Shown: piece after piece, positions 52,876 to 61,409 of the stretch
How positions within the stretch are numbered: the stretch's first letter is position 1
Layout of the letters: each line of letters opens with the position of its first letter
From: Halomonas campaniensis
GTDB lineage: Bacteria; Pseudomonadota; Gammaproteobacteria; Pseudomonadales; Halomonadaceae
Assembly (NCBI RefSeq): GCF_002211105.1
Contig: NZ_JPUA01000037.1
Location: 314,613-378,612 of the forward strand
DNA: 64,000 nt
Direction: 5' to 3'
Translations under genes and position numbers: made by a program
Notes under the pieces: generated by a model
Seen by the model: only the letters and a program-made list of their open reading frames with translations
What the model was told of the DNA's origin: nothing
Databases searched by the model: none

Positions 52876-53628
52876 TTATGGGCTAGCTTTTAAAAGTTCA
52901 GAAAACGAGGGAGGTAGGAATTCATCGATATAGCTATCATTGAATTCGACTAACCGCGCCAACGCTTCGGGGTCGGGCAACTTCACGTGCTGGCGGTTTC
53001 GGATCACCAAGCCCTCCTCACGCAGCATCGAGAAAGTCCGGCTCACGTGTACCGGGCTCATCCCTAGCGCATCGCTAATCAGCTCCTGCGTGAGCGGCAT
53101 GAAAAAGCTATTATCCCTAACGGCATTGATCCGTTTCAGTCGCAGATAGATTTCGTAGAGAAAGTGCGCCAGCTGCTCATGGGCCGCATACTTGCCGAGG
53201 TAGATCAGCCGTTCGGAGAGCTGCGCCTGCTGACGCGTTGCTGTGGCCACGATACCGGCAGCTAGGCTTGAACGCCCAAAGAGCTCAAAAAGCTGCTGAT
53301 AGGAGAATGGACAAATCACACCTTTATTAATCATTGCCGCACTTGCCAGGCGGCGGGTGAAGCCAAAATCACGAATGCCGATGATATCGCCAGGAAGGTA
53401 GAACTTGAGGATCTGCTTTGAACCATTTTTCAAGTTACGATAGGAGTATGCCCAGCCCTCCTTAACCACGCAGAACAGATCAGCATCCTCGCTCTCCTGC
53501 CAGAGCACCTCGCTAGCTGACATATATCTAGGGCTGAGCTCAAGGCCCAGCAATAGCGCTTTGTCTTCTTGAGACAGCGCGCCTTGAGTACTAAGGCCCC
53601 GCATCACTTCTGTATCGATGAGAGACAC
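52876..53628 (-). CDS. Crp/Fnr-family regulator without iron-sulfur cysteines
   Basis: Regulator of 250 residues. N-terminal cyclic-nucleotide-binding fold (SASEVLWQESEDADLFCVVKEGWAYSYR, KFYLPGDIIGI) and C-terminal HTH_Crp (LTQELISDALGMSPVHVSRTFSMLREEG). The N-terminal cysteine cluster of Fnr is absent, so it does not sense oxygen by that cluster; effector unknown. The HVSRTFSMLREEGLV type is common in alphaproteobacterial and halomonad regulators. Start GTG at 53628 behind GGGG. Divergent from the PAP2 gene. Confidence 0.84.
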   Translation of the reverse strand: MSLIDTEVMRGLSTQGALSQEDKALLLGLELSPRYMSASEVLWQESEDADLFCVVKEGWAYSYRNLKNGSKQILKFYLPGDIIGIRDFGFTRRLASAAMINKGVICPFSYQQLFELFGRSSLAAGIVATATRQQAQLSERLIYLGKYAAHEQLAHFLYEIYLRLKRINAVRDNSFFMPLTQELISDALGMSPVHVSRTFSMLREEGLVIRNRQHVKLPDPEALARLVEFNDSYIDEFLPPSFSELLKASP

Positions 53629-53934
53629 TCTGTTACCCCTCAGGCAAATGGTTTTATTAGCGTTATTCTAAAACAATCACCTGCTTTACCAACCTAACAT
53701 AGGTTATGAATTACCATTATTATCAAATGGTTGCATGAATCATATAAGATAATCCGGCTCAGAAATGACACACGCCAACTTCGTTTCGACAACACTTCAG
53801 GCAGTATCATCAGGACAGCCCCCGCGCCTAGCGCTAGACCTTCGGCGACAATGCCTGACTATCCTGCCAAACTTCTCCAGTCAAAACGTCAGAATTGGCG
53901 CTGCGTACCCCTTCTCAAAGCAAAGGAGTTGCAA
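53629..53934. other. Divergent promoter region, no gene seen
   Basis: This 306-bp gap between the Crp/Fnr and PAP2 genes is AT-rich near the regulator (53640-53760) and GC-richer toward PAP2. A plus-strand frame from 53731 runs into PAP2 but its translation looks non-coding and lacks a ribosome site. I find no convincing palindrome. Confidence 0.5.
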
Positions 53935-54690
53935 ATGAAGCACCATGAAAAACTGGGACAAGTTGGGCGCAAAAGCTTTTCCCTACTGGCTCGGCTCGGC
54001 CGCTACGAACTAGCGATGCTGCTATGCGTCGCGGTACTTTCCGGTGGGATTTGGGGGTTCGTCGCGCTGGCCGAAGAAGTTATCGAGGGAGACACCCATA
54101 GCATCGATGAGAGCCTGCTGCTCGCCCTTCGCAACCCCGCAGATCTTAGCGACCCCATCGGGCCGGGCTGGGTTGAGGAAATGGGCCGTGACTTTACCGC
54201 ACTGGGCGGTGTCGGCGTGCTGGTACTCATCACATTGGGCGCCCTGGGCTACCTGTTACTTGCCAGGCACTATCGCGCGGCCCTCTTCGCCTCAATCGCG
54301 GTGCCCGGCGGCATACTTCTCAGTACCGTAATGAAGCTGGGCTTTGATCGCCCTCGCCCAGATCTCGTGCCTCATGAAGCCATGGTCTACACCGCGAGCT
54401 TTCCCAGTGGCCACTCAATGATGTCTGCCGTAACCTACCTCACCCTGGCCGCGCTACTCATTCGCGTACAGCCCGCGCTGAGGCTAAAGGCTTACCTTCT
54501 GATACTGGCGATATTGTTGACCCTGCTGGTGGGCATAAGCCGCGTCTATCTCGGCGTTCATTGGCCAACCGATGTGCTTGCCGGCTGGACAGCCGGGGCG
54601 AGCTGGGCAGCGCTGTGTTGGATCGTGATGCAATGGCTACAGCGGCGTGGGCAGCTAGAGCCGGAAGAGAGCAGCTCGGGCACCGAATAA
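53935..54690 (+). CDS. PAP2-family membrane phosphatase
   Basis: Lipid phosphatase of 251 residues with about six TM helices. The three active-site motifs are intact: KLGFDRPRPD (K-x6-RP), FPSGHSMMSAV (PSGH) and SRVYLGVHWPTDVLAG (SR-x5-H-x3-D). The family includes PgpB and undecaprenyl-pyrophosphate phosphatases; which substrate it uses is not shown. AAAGGAG lies seven bases before the ATG at 53935; the frame extends to 53731 without support. Confidence 0.87.
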   Translation: MKHHEKLGQVGRKSFSLLARLGRYELAMLLCVAVLSGGIWGFVALAEEVIEGDTHSIDESLLLALRNPADLSDPIGPGWVEEMGRDFTALGGVGVLVLITLGALGYLLLARHYRAALFASIAVPGGILLSTVMKLGFDRPRPDLVPHEAMVYTASFPSGHSMMSAVTYLTLAALLIRVQPALRLKAYLLILAILLTLLVGISRVYLGVHWPTDVLAGWTAGASWAALCWIVMQWLQRRGQLEPEESSSGTE

Positions 54691-54704
54691 CGTGGCTCAA
54701 GCAG

Positions 54705-54737
54705 AGGTGGGCAACGCAGTGAGTTGCCCCGCCACCT
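54705..54737 (+). terminator. Interrupted hairpin after PAP2 gene
   Basis: AGGTGG-GCAAC (54705-54715) pairs with GTTGC (54723-54727) and CCACCT (54732-54737), leaving a CCCG bulge. No T run follows, so it is only a possible terminator. Confidence 0.35.
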
Positions 54738-54960
54738 GAAAAAATGAATATTTGGCTTGTAGCCGATTAAAAGAGGCTGATGACATCCAGACTAGCCACA
54801 CCAGTGCACTACAGGCTAGGGTGGGGCCAGCTTTTACGTTTTAGTAGGGTATTAACTATATAACAATGCGCGTCGACACTTTATGCGCTAACATCAGCTT
54901 TCGGACGCTGGTTTCATACAGCTTAATGGGTCAACTAATGAATCAATAGAGGTAAATAGC

Positions 54961-55077
54961 ATGAGCAAAGGAAAAGACAGTAAAAAAGACACTAAAAAGA
55001 AACCCCTTCTAACAGCCAAAGAAAAGAAAGCGGCTAAATCATCAAAGAAAAGCGAAACCAATGTACTAGGGAACTAA
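54961..55077 (+). CDS. 38-residue lysine-rich microprotein
   Basis: The frame reads MSKGKDSKKDTKKKPLLTAK and ends KKSETNVLGN, with 15 lysines in 38 residues. AGAGG lies about nine bases before the ATG and an AT-rich promoter-like region precedes it. Short Lys-rich proteins of this type occur in several gammaproteobacteria as far as I recall, without known function; nucleic-acid or ribosome binding is plausible from charge. Composition alone makes it AT/A-rich, so coding status is likely but unproven. Confidence 0.6.
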   Translation: MSKGKDSKKDTKKKPLLTAKEKKAAKSSKKSETNVLGN

Positions 55078-55530
55078 GCGAGTCTAACTACCTAAGCACT
55101 ACCGCCCTCTGCTAGGGTAATAGCAAAATGCAGTAGTGTTAGGCACAGCTTATGATAGAACGAAAACTTTGTTACCTTACAGAATTTCAAACACCCCCTT
55201 CACCCTCTTGCCTTCCACTTTTAATTGACCAATATACAAACCACGCCAATAAGAACTGCAAAGGTAAGCGGGCATATAAATAAATCCTGGGCATATCTTA
55301 ATATTGCTCAAGGTATAAGGTCATATTTATATCGTCAGGATAAACAGCAGCCTTGAGAGCGTTCAAACCGCCCTATCTCTTGAATAAAAAACGCTCAGGA
55401 AGACTGGTTGGTGAGGAAGGTAAAACCGCCCAACCACGCTTTCGTACATCGAGGGCTCGACCTCAAGCGAACAAGCAGGCATGGTAAGTATCATTATCCA
55501 CCATCAGCGAACCAACAGGAGGTTGCGCCA
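55078..55530. other. Gene-free stretch before IalB-like gene
   Basis: This 453-bp AT-rich stretch contains an imperfect inverted repeat (CTAAGCACTAC near 55096 and GTAGTGTTAG near 55134) that could be the terminator or stem of the microprotein transcript. The last 150 bp hold the presumed promoter of the IalB-like gene. I see no gene. Confidence 0.4.
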
Positions 55531-56076
55531 ATGCCGAACTCTCTTACTCAAAACCTGTCTCAAAACCTATGCAGGATGGGGCTACTATCGCTCTTGGCGT
55601 TGTCTCCCAATGCCTTCAGCCAACAACAACCGGGGGCCGCCTCCGGTAATGATTTCACCACCGAGTCGTTCCAGGACTGGGAAGTTCGGTGCCAGCGTAA
55701 TGCCGAGGGCCCGAGCCCTTGCGCAATGTCGCAATTGATCACTCAACCTGACAGCGACCAGCCCTTGATGCAGGTAGTTCTCGACTACCTGCCCCAGATC
55801 GATGACCCGGTGATGAGCTTCTTCGTACCGCTGGGGGTACGTCTGGCCCCGGGCTTGCAATTCAGTGTGGATAACGGTGAGCCAGTCCAGTTCCCCTATC
55901 AGGTCTGCCAGGAGCAAGGGTGCCGCGCTGACGTGCCCATTGAGTCTTCGATGTTGCAGCAACTCCGCAGTGGCAATACGGCCACCCTTAGCATGATTAG
56001 TCCACGCGGTGAACGCATGGATATAGATATTTCGCTGATCGGCTTTACCGATGCCAGTACCCGCATCGCTCCCTGA
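55531..56076 (+). CDS. Invasion-associated locus B (IalB) family protein
   Basis: Periplasmic protein of 181 residues. Signal peptide RMGLLSLLALSPNAFSQ; then FTTESFQDWEVRCQR with the conserved W-x-x-x-C, SPCAMSQLITQ, FFVPLGVRLAPGLQFSVDNG and FPYQVCQEQGCRADVPI, the paired-cysteine pattern of the IalB family. In Bartonella IalB aids erythrocyte invasion, but homologues are widespread in free-living bacteria and their role is unknown. AGGAGG precedes the ATG. It converges on the dioxygenase gene with a GC-rich terminator between. Confidence 0.8.
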   Translation: MPNSLTQNLSQNLCRMGLLSLLALSPNAFSQQQPGAASGNDFTTESFQDWEVRCQRNAEGPSPCAMSQLITQPDSDQPLMQVVLDYLPQIDDPVMSFFVPLGVRLAPGLQFSVDNGEPVQFPYQVCQEQGCRADVPIESSMLQQLRSGNTATLSMISPRGERMDIDISLIGFTDASTRIAP

Positions 56077-56129
56077 CCTCACTCTCAGCACCACCGGCGG
56101 GAACATCGCCAGTCAGGCTCACAACCAAG

Positions 56130-56153
56130 ACGCCCCCGGAGTTCCGGGGGCGT
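56130..56153. terminator. GC-rich terminator between convergent genes
   Basis: ACGCCCCCGG (56130-56139) pairs with CCGGGGGCGT (56144-56153) around AGTT. Very stable; the plus-strand side is followed by a weak T-containing tail. Likely serves both the IalB-like and the dioxygenase gene. Confidence 0.75.
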
Positions 56154-56186
56154 TGGTGTTGCTAGGTTTTCAATTGACCGAGAGTA

Positions 56187-56981
56187 TCAGTAGCTCCCAT
56201 TGAGGATCGCTTCCGGGAAGTGGCGACGCAACATCCGGTTCTGGAAGTCGTCCACGAAGCGGCTGTTGATGATGATGATGAACCGCTCGAAGGGTGCCTT
56301 GCTGTCGAGCTGTTCGATCCCGTCGACACTGTGGAATAGCCGGTCATCGCGCAGATGAAGGATATCACCCGGATCCAGGGTGATATCGACCAAAGGTTGC
56401 GTTCCAGCCTTGTCTGCGTAGAGATGGTTTTCACCCCCCGCCACGTTTTCTCGATTGAGGATCAGAATGCTTAAGGCCTTGCAGCCATCGGCATGAATCC
56501 CCTGCCCCTGAAGGGGGTCGACGCTGCCTTCTCCGCGAACCCCGGTGATCTGCATCAGAATGGGTTCGTGCGCACCGATACTCCAAAGCCTTGCCCAGGC
56601 GCGAACGAAGGCCTTCACATCGGGGCGTGCCATGAATTCCCGAGTCAGCGGATCATAATACCGCAGGCGATCCGCCATGCTTTCCGCGTCATTGAAGGCC
56701 CCCCCCTGAGCCATGGGGCATTGGCCCATATCCTCGACATCTCCCTGGTCGTTCAGGGCGAGCCATGACATCCGCTTCCATCGCTGATTGACATAGGGGT
56801 CGCGCGGCAGGTCAGCGACAAACCCCTGCCAGGCGGTCAGATCGATTCGCTCCCGAATATCGGTTTTTGCCCAATCCTGATGCCTCAGCGCCTCGGTCAC
56901 TCCCGGATTCCAATAACCGGCGAGTGAATTGGCAGGCAAGCAGGTGAGGTCGAAACCATGCTTGAGAGTATCTAGTTTCAT
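56187..56981 (-). CDS. 2-oxoglutarate/Fe(II)-dependent oxygenase, PF10014 type
   Basis: Predicted hydroxylase of 264 residues. The double-stranded beta-helix carries the iron ligands in GQGIHADGCKALSILILNRE (His-x-Asp) and LRDDRLFHSVDGI (distal His), with FERFIIIINSRF supplying the 2-oxoglutarate-binding Arg. This arrangement fits the 2OG-Fe_Oxy_2 family that includes free-amino-acid hydroxylases such as isoleucine dioxygenase; the substrate here is unknown. AGGAG is nine bases before the ATG. Divergent from the PAS-GGDEF-EAL gene with a 266-bp promoter region containing a triple TGTAGG array. Confidence 0.75.
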   Translation of the reverse strand: MKLDTLKHGFDLTCLPANSLAGYWNPGVTEALRHQDWAKTDIRERIDLTAWQGFVADLPRDPYVNQRWKRMSWLALNDQGDVEDMGQCPMAQGGAFNDAESMADRLRYYDPLTREFMARPDVKAFVRAWARLWSIGAHEPILMQITGVRGEGSVDPLQGQGIHADGCKALSILILNRENVAGGENHLYADKAGTQPLVDITLDPGDILHLRDDRLFHSVDGIEQLDSKAPFERFIIIINSRFVDDFQNRMLRRHFPEAILNGSY

Positions 56982-57145
56982 GTGGGTATTCTCCTGTTAA
57001 CTGGGCGAAATTGCCCGGTGTTGCCGGTGTAAACATTGCGGTCAACAGAAGGAAAATGAAAAGATTTGAAAGGATATGTCAAAGGAATGTTCTTGAAACG
57101 AGTAATTATGTTAAAAAAAGGATCAGGCCGCTGGTGACGTATATG

Positions 57146-57175
57146 TGTAGGTTATCTCCTACAGATAGGTGTAGG
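57146..57175. promoter_or_regulatory. Triple TGTAGG half-site array
   Basis: TGTAGG (57146-57151), CCTACA (57158-57163) and TGTAGG (57170-57175) alternate in orientation with centres exactly 12 bp apart. The array lies about 70 bp upstream of the PAS-GGDEF-EAL start and about 165 bp from the divergent oxygenase start. Such regular spacing points to a dimeric regulator binding cooperatively; the protein is unknown. Confidence 0.5.
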
Positions 57176-57247
57176 ATAATCACAACAAAGTGCCTAACGT
57201 CGCCATTATGGCGGCTCTTGACAGTGTTTTTTCTTTAAGTGGATCCC

Positions 57248-59116
57248 ATGACTGCCAGCGATTCCCGACATCACAGAGATTCGGAACGCCTTAAGGAGAA
57301 CCGTAGAAAGTTTTCCAGTAAGCTCGTATCGAAGGTATCTAAAACACCTTCAACGGGCGGCATCGATTCGCATGACGCCGGCAAGGAAGAAGTCGAGTTA
57401 GTACGTCGCCAGTATCTGGAGAGTGAGCAGCGATTCCGCGCCCTGTTGGAGAGTCTGCCGAAAGTGGCGGTTCAGGGGTATGATCGCGATCGGCGAGTGA
57501 TTTACTGGAATGAGGGTAGCACTTGTCTCTATGGCTATACCGCTGAGGAAGCCCTGGGACAGTTACTGGAAGATCTGATCATTCCTGCCTTCATGCGTGA
57601 CGAAGTGATCCAGGCGCATGGTGCCTGGATCAAAGAAGGGGTCGATATACCCGCCGATGAGCTCGAACTCAAGCACAAAACCGGTGAACTGGTATCGGTC
57701 TTTTCGCAGCATCTGATGCTCAATGAGCATACCGAATCACCCTTGATGTTCTGCGTGGATGTCGATCTTTCCGACCAAAAGCGCGCCCACCGCGACCTGG
57801 AATTCGCCACCCATTTCGACAGGCTCACCCATCTACCTAACCGCCAGACCTTCGAGGTCGACCTGGACAGTCTGTTGGATTCCTGTCGACGCCAGGGCAA
57901 TGGCCTGGCAACCATCTACCTGGACATCGATCACTTCGTCGAAATCAATGATGCCCTTGGCTATGATCAGGGTGATCACCTGCTCGTTGAGCTGACTCGG
58001 CGACTGAGAGAGCGCCAGCGAGTCACCGACCTGGTGTCTCGTGTCTCTAGCGATGAATTCGTACTGGCCTTTCCCGGCGTCCACTTGGACTCCGATGTCA
58101 GACGGGTCGTTCGTCATGTCCAGAATGTCTTTCGGGAACCTTTTGTCCTGGATGGTCGGGAGCGTCAGGTCACAGCCTGTCTGGGCGTGGCACTCTTTCC
58201 CGAGAATGGTGAATCGTCACGCGAATTGATCCGTAATGCCGATGTTGCCAAGAATCGTGCCAAACTGGATGGTCGGGGTGCTGTTCGCTTCTTCCAACAG
58301 AAGCTCCATGATGAGCTGGTTCGCCAGCACTATCTCTCGGCGCGACTCGAGGAAGCCCTGGATAACGGTGAATTCTCCCTCCACTACCAGCCCCAGGTCT
58401 CGGCGGCCAGTGGGCGAATAGAGAATCTCGAGGCCTTGATACGCTGGGAGCCTGCCGACGGCCCGACGATCTCGCCTGCCGAGTTTATCCCGCTGGCCGA
58501 GCGCTCCGGTTTGATCCATCGTCTGGGCGACTGGGTCATCGAAGAGGCTTGCCGCCAGCAGGTAGAATGGCGTGCCAAGGGATTTCATCAGCACCGCCTC
58601 GACATCAATGTCTCGGGTCGTCAGTTGGTGCGTCCCGATGCACTCAAGAGCTTCGAGGACTCGCTGCAGCGTCACGGCTTAGGCCCGCGGGATATCGGCA
58701 TCGAATTGACCGAGAGTGTCCTGATCGAAGCCGACGAGACCGTCCTCGAGGATCTGCGGCGCCTCTATCATCGCGGTTTTCATATTGCTATCGACGACTT
58801 CGGGACGGGCTATTCCTCCCTGAGCTACCTCAAGCACTTTCCAGCCACCGCCCTGAAGATCGATGGTTCCTTCATCCACGACGCTCCCACACAGCCGAAG
58901 GATAGGGCCATCATGGAGGGTGCCATCTTCATCGGTCATCGGTTGGGATTGGAGGTGGTGGCCGAGGGCGTCGAGAACGCCGAACAGTTGTCATTGCTTC
59001 GCGAAATGCATTGCGACCTCGTCCAGGGGTTCTTCTTCTACCGTCCGATGCCCGCCAAGGAAATCGACCGCCTGCTGGGCGGTTTCGTGCCTGGTCACGA
59101 AGGGCTGTCGAGCTGA
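57248..59116 (+). CDS. PAS-GGDEF-EAL protein, probable c-di-GMP phosphodiesterase
   Basis: Soluble protein of 622 residues. PAS domain about 60-180 (RFRALLESLPKVAVQGYDRD, then YWNEGSTCLYGYTAEEALG), GGDEF-like domain 190-350, EAL domain 370-610. The GGDEF motif is SSDEF (VSRVSSDEFVLAFPG), so cyclase activity is doubtful although the metal-binding YLDIDHF is kept. The EAL set is intact: LEALIRW, INVSGRQ, ELTESVL, IDDFGTGYSS, LKIDGSF, VAEGVEN. No TM helix; it is cytoplasmic. ATG at 57248 is used, with a GTG at 57239 as alternative. Codon use is visibly GC-richer than in the neighbouring 54-55 kb region. Confidence 0.88.
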   Translation: MTASDSRHHRDSERLKENRRKFSSKLVSKVSKTPSTGGIDSHDAGKEEVELVRRQYLESEQRFRALLESLPKVAVQGYDRDRRVIYWNEGSTCLYGYTAEEALGQLLEDLIIPAFMRDEVIQAHGAWIKEGVDIPADELELKHKTGELVSVFSQHLMLNEHTESPLMFCVDVDLSDQKRAHRDLEFATHFDRLTHLPNRQTFEVDLDSLLDSCRRQGNGLATIYLDIDHFVEINDALGYDQGDHLLVELTRRLRERQRVTDLVSRVSSDEFVLAFPGVHLDSDVRRVVRHVQNVFREPFVLDGRERQVTACLGVALFPENGESSRELIRNADVAKNRAKLDGRGAVRFFQQKLHDELVRQHYLSARLEEALDNGEFSLHYQPQVSAASGRIENLEALIRWEPADGPTISPAEFIPLAERSGLIHRLGDWVIEEACRQQVEWRAKGFHQHRLDINVSGRQLVRPDALKSFEDSLQRHGLGPRDIGIELTESVLIEADETVLEDLRRLYHRGFHIAIDDFGTGYSSLSYLKHFPATALKIDGSFIHDAPTQPKDRAIMEGAIFIGHRLGLEVVAEGVENAEQLSLLREMHCDLVQGFFFYRPMPAKEIDRLLGGFVPGHEGLSS

Positions 59117-59329
59117 GCCTCGTCGTGATTTGGCGTCCAATGCCTGGGGTTGCCATGACCTGGAGAACTTGTGAACGATCCTGATGCTCATTGATCGCTG
59201 GGGCTGACACTGCTGGCCCTAGCTGGATTGCCGTTATCGGCAAGGGGCGGAGATTGAGGCAATGCTGATATAACGCCACCACAATTTGCCGCCCGAAGTG
59301 CAGCGAAAGGAAAGTAAATTATGGCCTTG

Positions 59330-60343
59330 TTAGCTGCTGGACGATGTATCATCTAGCCCCTCTGGATCAATAGATGCCACTCGCTCGAAACCCTTAGTTT
59401 TTTTGAACGACATATTATGTTTAAAGTTATCCATAGAGTCTGATGGATCAATAGTTTCCAAATTAAGATTCTCTATCGTGCTACGTGACATCGCTACAGA
59501 CAAAATCGGAGCCTCTTCTAAATGACCCGTCTTAGAATTAAGCAACTTGTCTATCGCTGTAACAATAACAAGATTATCAGGAATAGCTGAAAACAACTCA
59601 TTGCCTACACGCAACACACAACTGCATACATAGTCTTGATATATTTCGTTAAATTTTCCTTTTGGCATTTTTTTAACAGACAACTTACCGCTTTGAAGTA
59701 AACTTTTCGTTTCAGATGGTACTATTTTAGCTCCATGAACATTTATTGTTGCCTCTAAAATTCCATTTCCGTAGACAGCGACTGATAGACTTGACCCAAG
59801 ATTAGAGATTTCTGCGAATGGCTGCAGATTGTCAATTACTTCAATTTTTGCTTCCGCTTTGCCATCTAAAAGGGCATTGGCCATGCCGACACTTTCTGTC
59901 CACTCCTCTGTATCTTTCTCCCACCTTGAAATGCGAGATTTATAGTTGACCTCATCTTTCCTTATGGCCTCATCAATTTTTTGAATAAGAAACTCTCTTT
60001 TCTTTTCTTCTCGCTTGAATAGACGATCTATAAGCCCAGGCTTATAAGACTCCAGTGATTGACGCGCCTCCGACTCATTATCATTACTTATTTTGGGTTT
60101 GACAGGCTGCTTAGATGAAGCAACTTTATGCCAGTCTATTGGAGGACTGCCCTCTTTGTGAGTTGATTGAATAACATCAATATGATTTTCATAGACTTCC
60201 ACTTCATATGCAGCCTGTTCTAGTTCCTGCATTTTTTCATATTGCTGTTGGCGCCTTTCAAGATCCCTCTGCCTTCTTTTTGCATCTCGTTCGGCGGCGC
60301 GGACTGCTGCACCAATAGAACGAACTGTTCCTTTCCACCCCAT
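59330..60343 (-). CDS. Unknown protein in AT-rich island
   Basis: Protein of 337 residues that I do not recognise. The N-terminal 60 residues are a charged, Gln/Arg-rich helix (AAERDAKRRQRDLERRQQQYE), then a lysine-rich linker, a second helical part (LIDRLFKREEKKREFLIQKI) and a C-terminal beta-rich domain (EATINVHGAKIVPSET, CVLRVGNELFSAIPDN). No TM or signal. AGAGGAGGG before the ATG supports expression. The gene is far richer in A and T than the surroundings, a sign of transfer. It lies 116 bp downstream of another unknown gene on the same strand. Confidence 0.65.
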   Translation of the reverse strand: MGWKGTVRSIGAAVRAAERDAKRRQRDLERRQQQYEKMQELEQAAYEVEVYENHIDVIQSTHKEGSPPIDWHKVASSKQPVKPKISNDNESEARQSLESYKPGLIDRLFKREEKKREFLIQKIDEAIRKDEVNYKSRISRWEKDTEEWTESVGMANALLDGKAEAKIEVIDNLQPFAEISNLGSSLSVAVYGNGILEATINVHGAKIVPSETKSLLQSGKLSVKKMPKGKFNEIYQDYVCSCVLRVGNELFSAIPDNLVIVTAIDKLLNSKTGHLEEAPILSVAMSRSTIENLNLETIDPSDSMDNFKHNMSFKKTKGFERVASIDPEGLDDTSSSS

Positions 60344-60458
60344 CTTCGACCCTCCTCTAATTAGTTACATCTAAAGCCCCAACAACCGACATCTGAAACG
60401 AAGAGCAGAGAAAGCTGTCCGGCGCCACATAAACGCAGTTGATTGTTTTTATGGCTTT

Positions 60459-61082
60459 TTAATCGGCTGTGTCATTACGCGCTTCTAGTGCCGAGGATAT
60501 TTTTAACAAATTCTTATTTATCGCTTCTAATTGATTATTAGTTTTCAGAAAAATTGTATTATTACGCCCCTTCATCGCATCCGCCAAATCATATGCGGGA
60601 CTATTAGATGAGTGCATACGCCCCATGTATGCGACATCAAGGATGGAAGTTTCTTTTCCCTTCTTTTTTATACTAAGGGGCGTTCGATACGTATATGATA
60701 CAGTTACGGGAACACCGTCACCGATTTGCTTTGATAATCCCCCATACTGGCCAGCTTGCCACCTCAACTCTTTGCCCGGAGATAAATGAGGAATCTTTAT
60801 TTCGAGAAACCCTGGTTGTTCATTCTTCAAGGGTTGTTCGATGCCCCAGCAGCTGACAGGAATCGCCTCAGAAAATTCCATGTCTCTGGCAGTCCCACCC
60901 CCTGTATTGCAGATTACTAAATCGATCACGGACGCAACATCATTACTTGGCTCGTAATGCAAAGATACACAGGGTTTTGACTGTCGGTAGATCGCAAGAT
61001 AGGCAATAGCAACCGCCAAAAATGTTATAACAGGGCTAATGATGTAAAAAGCTATTTGAAAATATTCTGAATCATTAATCAT
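60459..61082 (-). CDS. Unknown membrane protein in AT-rich island
   Basis: Protein of 207 residues with one strong N-terminal TM segment (FQIAFYIISPVITFLAVAIAYLAIY). The rest is soluble, beta-rich (PCVSLHYEPSND, VIDLVICNTGGGTARDMEFS, GVPVTVSYTYRTPLS), with NTGGGTARD reminiscent of conserved turn motifs in membrane-anchored proteins of mobile regions. I cannot name a family. Low GC matches the neighbour at 59330; the two probably entered together. Confidence 0.6.
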   Translation of the reverse strand: MINDSEYFQIAFYIISPVITFLAVAIAYLAIYRQSKPCVSLHYEPSNDVASVIDLVICNTGGGTARDMEFSEAIPVSCWGIEQPLKNEQPGFLEIKIPHLSPGKELRWQAGQYGGLSKQIGDGVPVTVSYTYRTPLSIKKKGKETSILDVAYMGRMHSSNSPAYDLADAMKGRNNTIFLKTNNQLEAINKNLLKISSALEARNDTAD

Positions 61083-61409
61083 CTGAACTGTACGTCCTTT
61101 TTTCTGATCGCATAATAATGATTAGTTAAAATACCCTGATACCATATGAACGTGACGGCTGTATTTGCCGGGATGACCGCTCAGGGTCGAAAGCAGCCAT
61201 GTAATAATGCCTCATGACAACATCGGGCATCACACGCCGTCACGCATTGACCACTTCTTTCACCAAATTCACTTAGCTTCAAACTATCAGACATTGTTTA
61301 CCACCGTCACTAGCCATTAGTCCCCTTTGCTTGGCTTTTTTCACCTTCGCTCCCCTAAAACAAACGAGGTAAGCTTGGCGACAACGACGCTGCTGAGTAC
61401 GTGCTTGAT
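61083..61409. other. Island boundary, no gene seen
   Basis: This 327-bp stretch changes from AT-rich to mixed composition. It contains a GC-rich folded segment at 61157-61198 (nested GGCTG/CAGCC and GACC/GGTC pairs around CGCTCAG), which resembles a dispersed intergenic motif of gammaproteobacteria. No coding frame with start is apparent. Confidence 0.4.

Noticed and set aside
52876..53628. Oxygen-sensing FNR
   Set aside because: The N-terminal four-cysteine iron-sulfur cluster is absent.
55585..56106. 173-codon minus-strand frame opposite the IalB-like gene
   Set aside because: The plus-strand protein has a signal peptide and family cysteines; the antisense frame shows no recognisable features.
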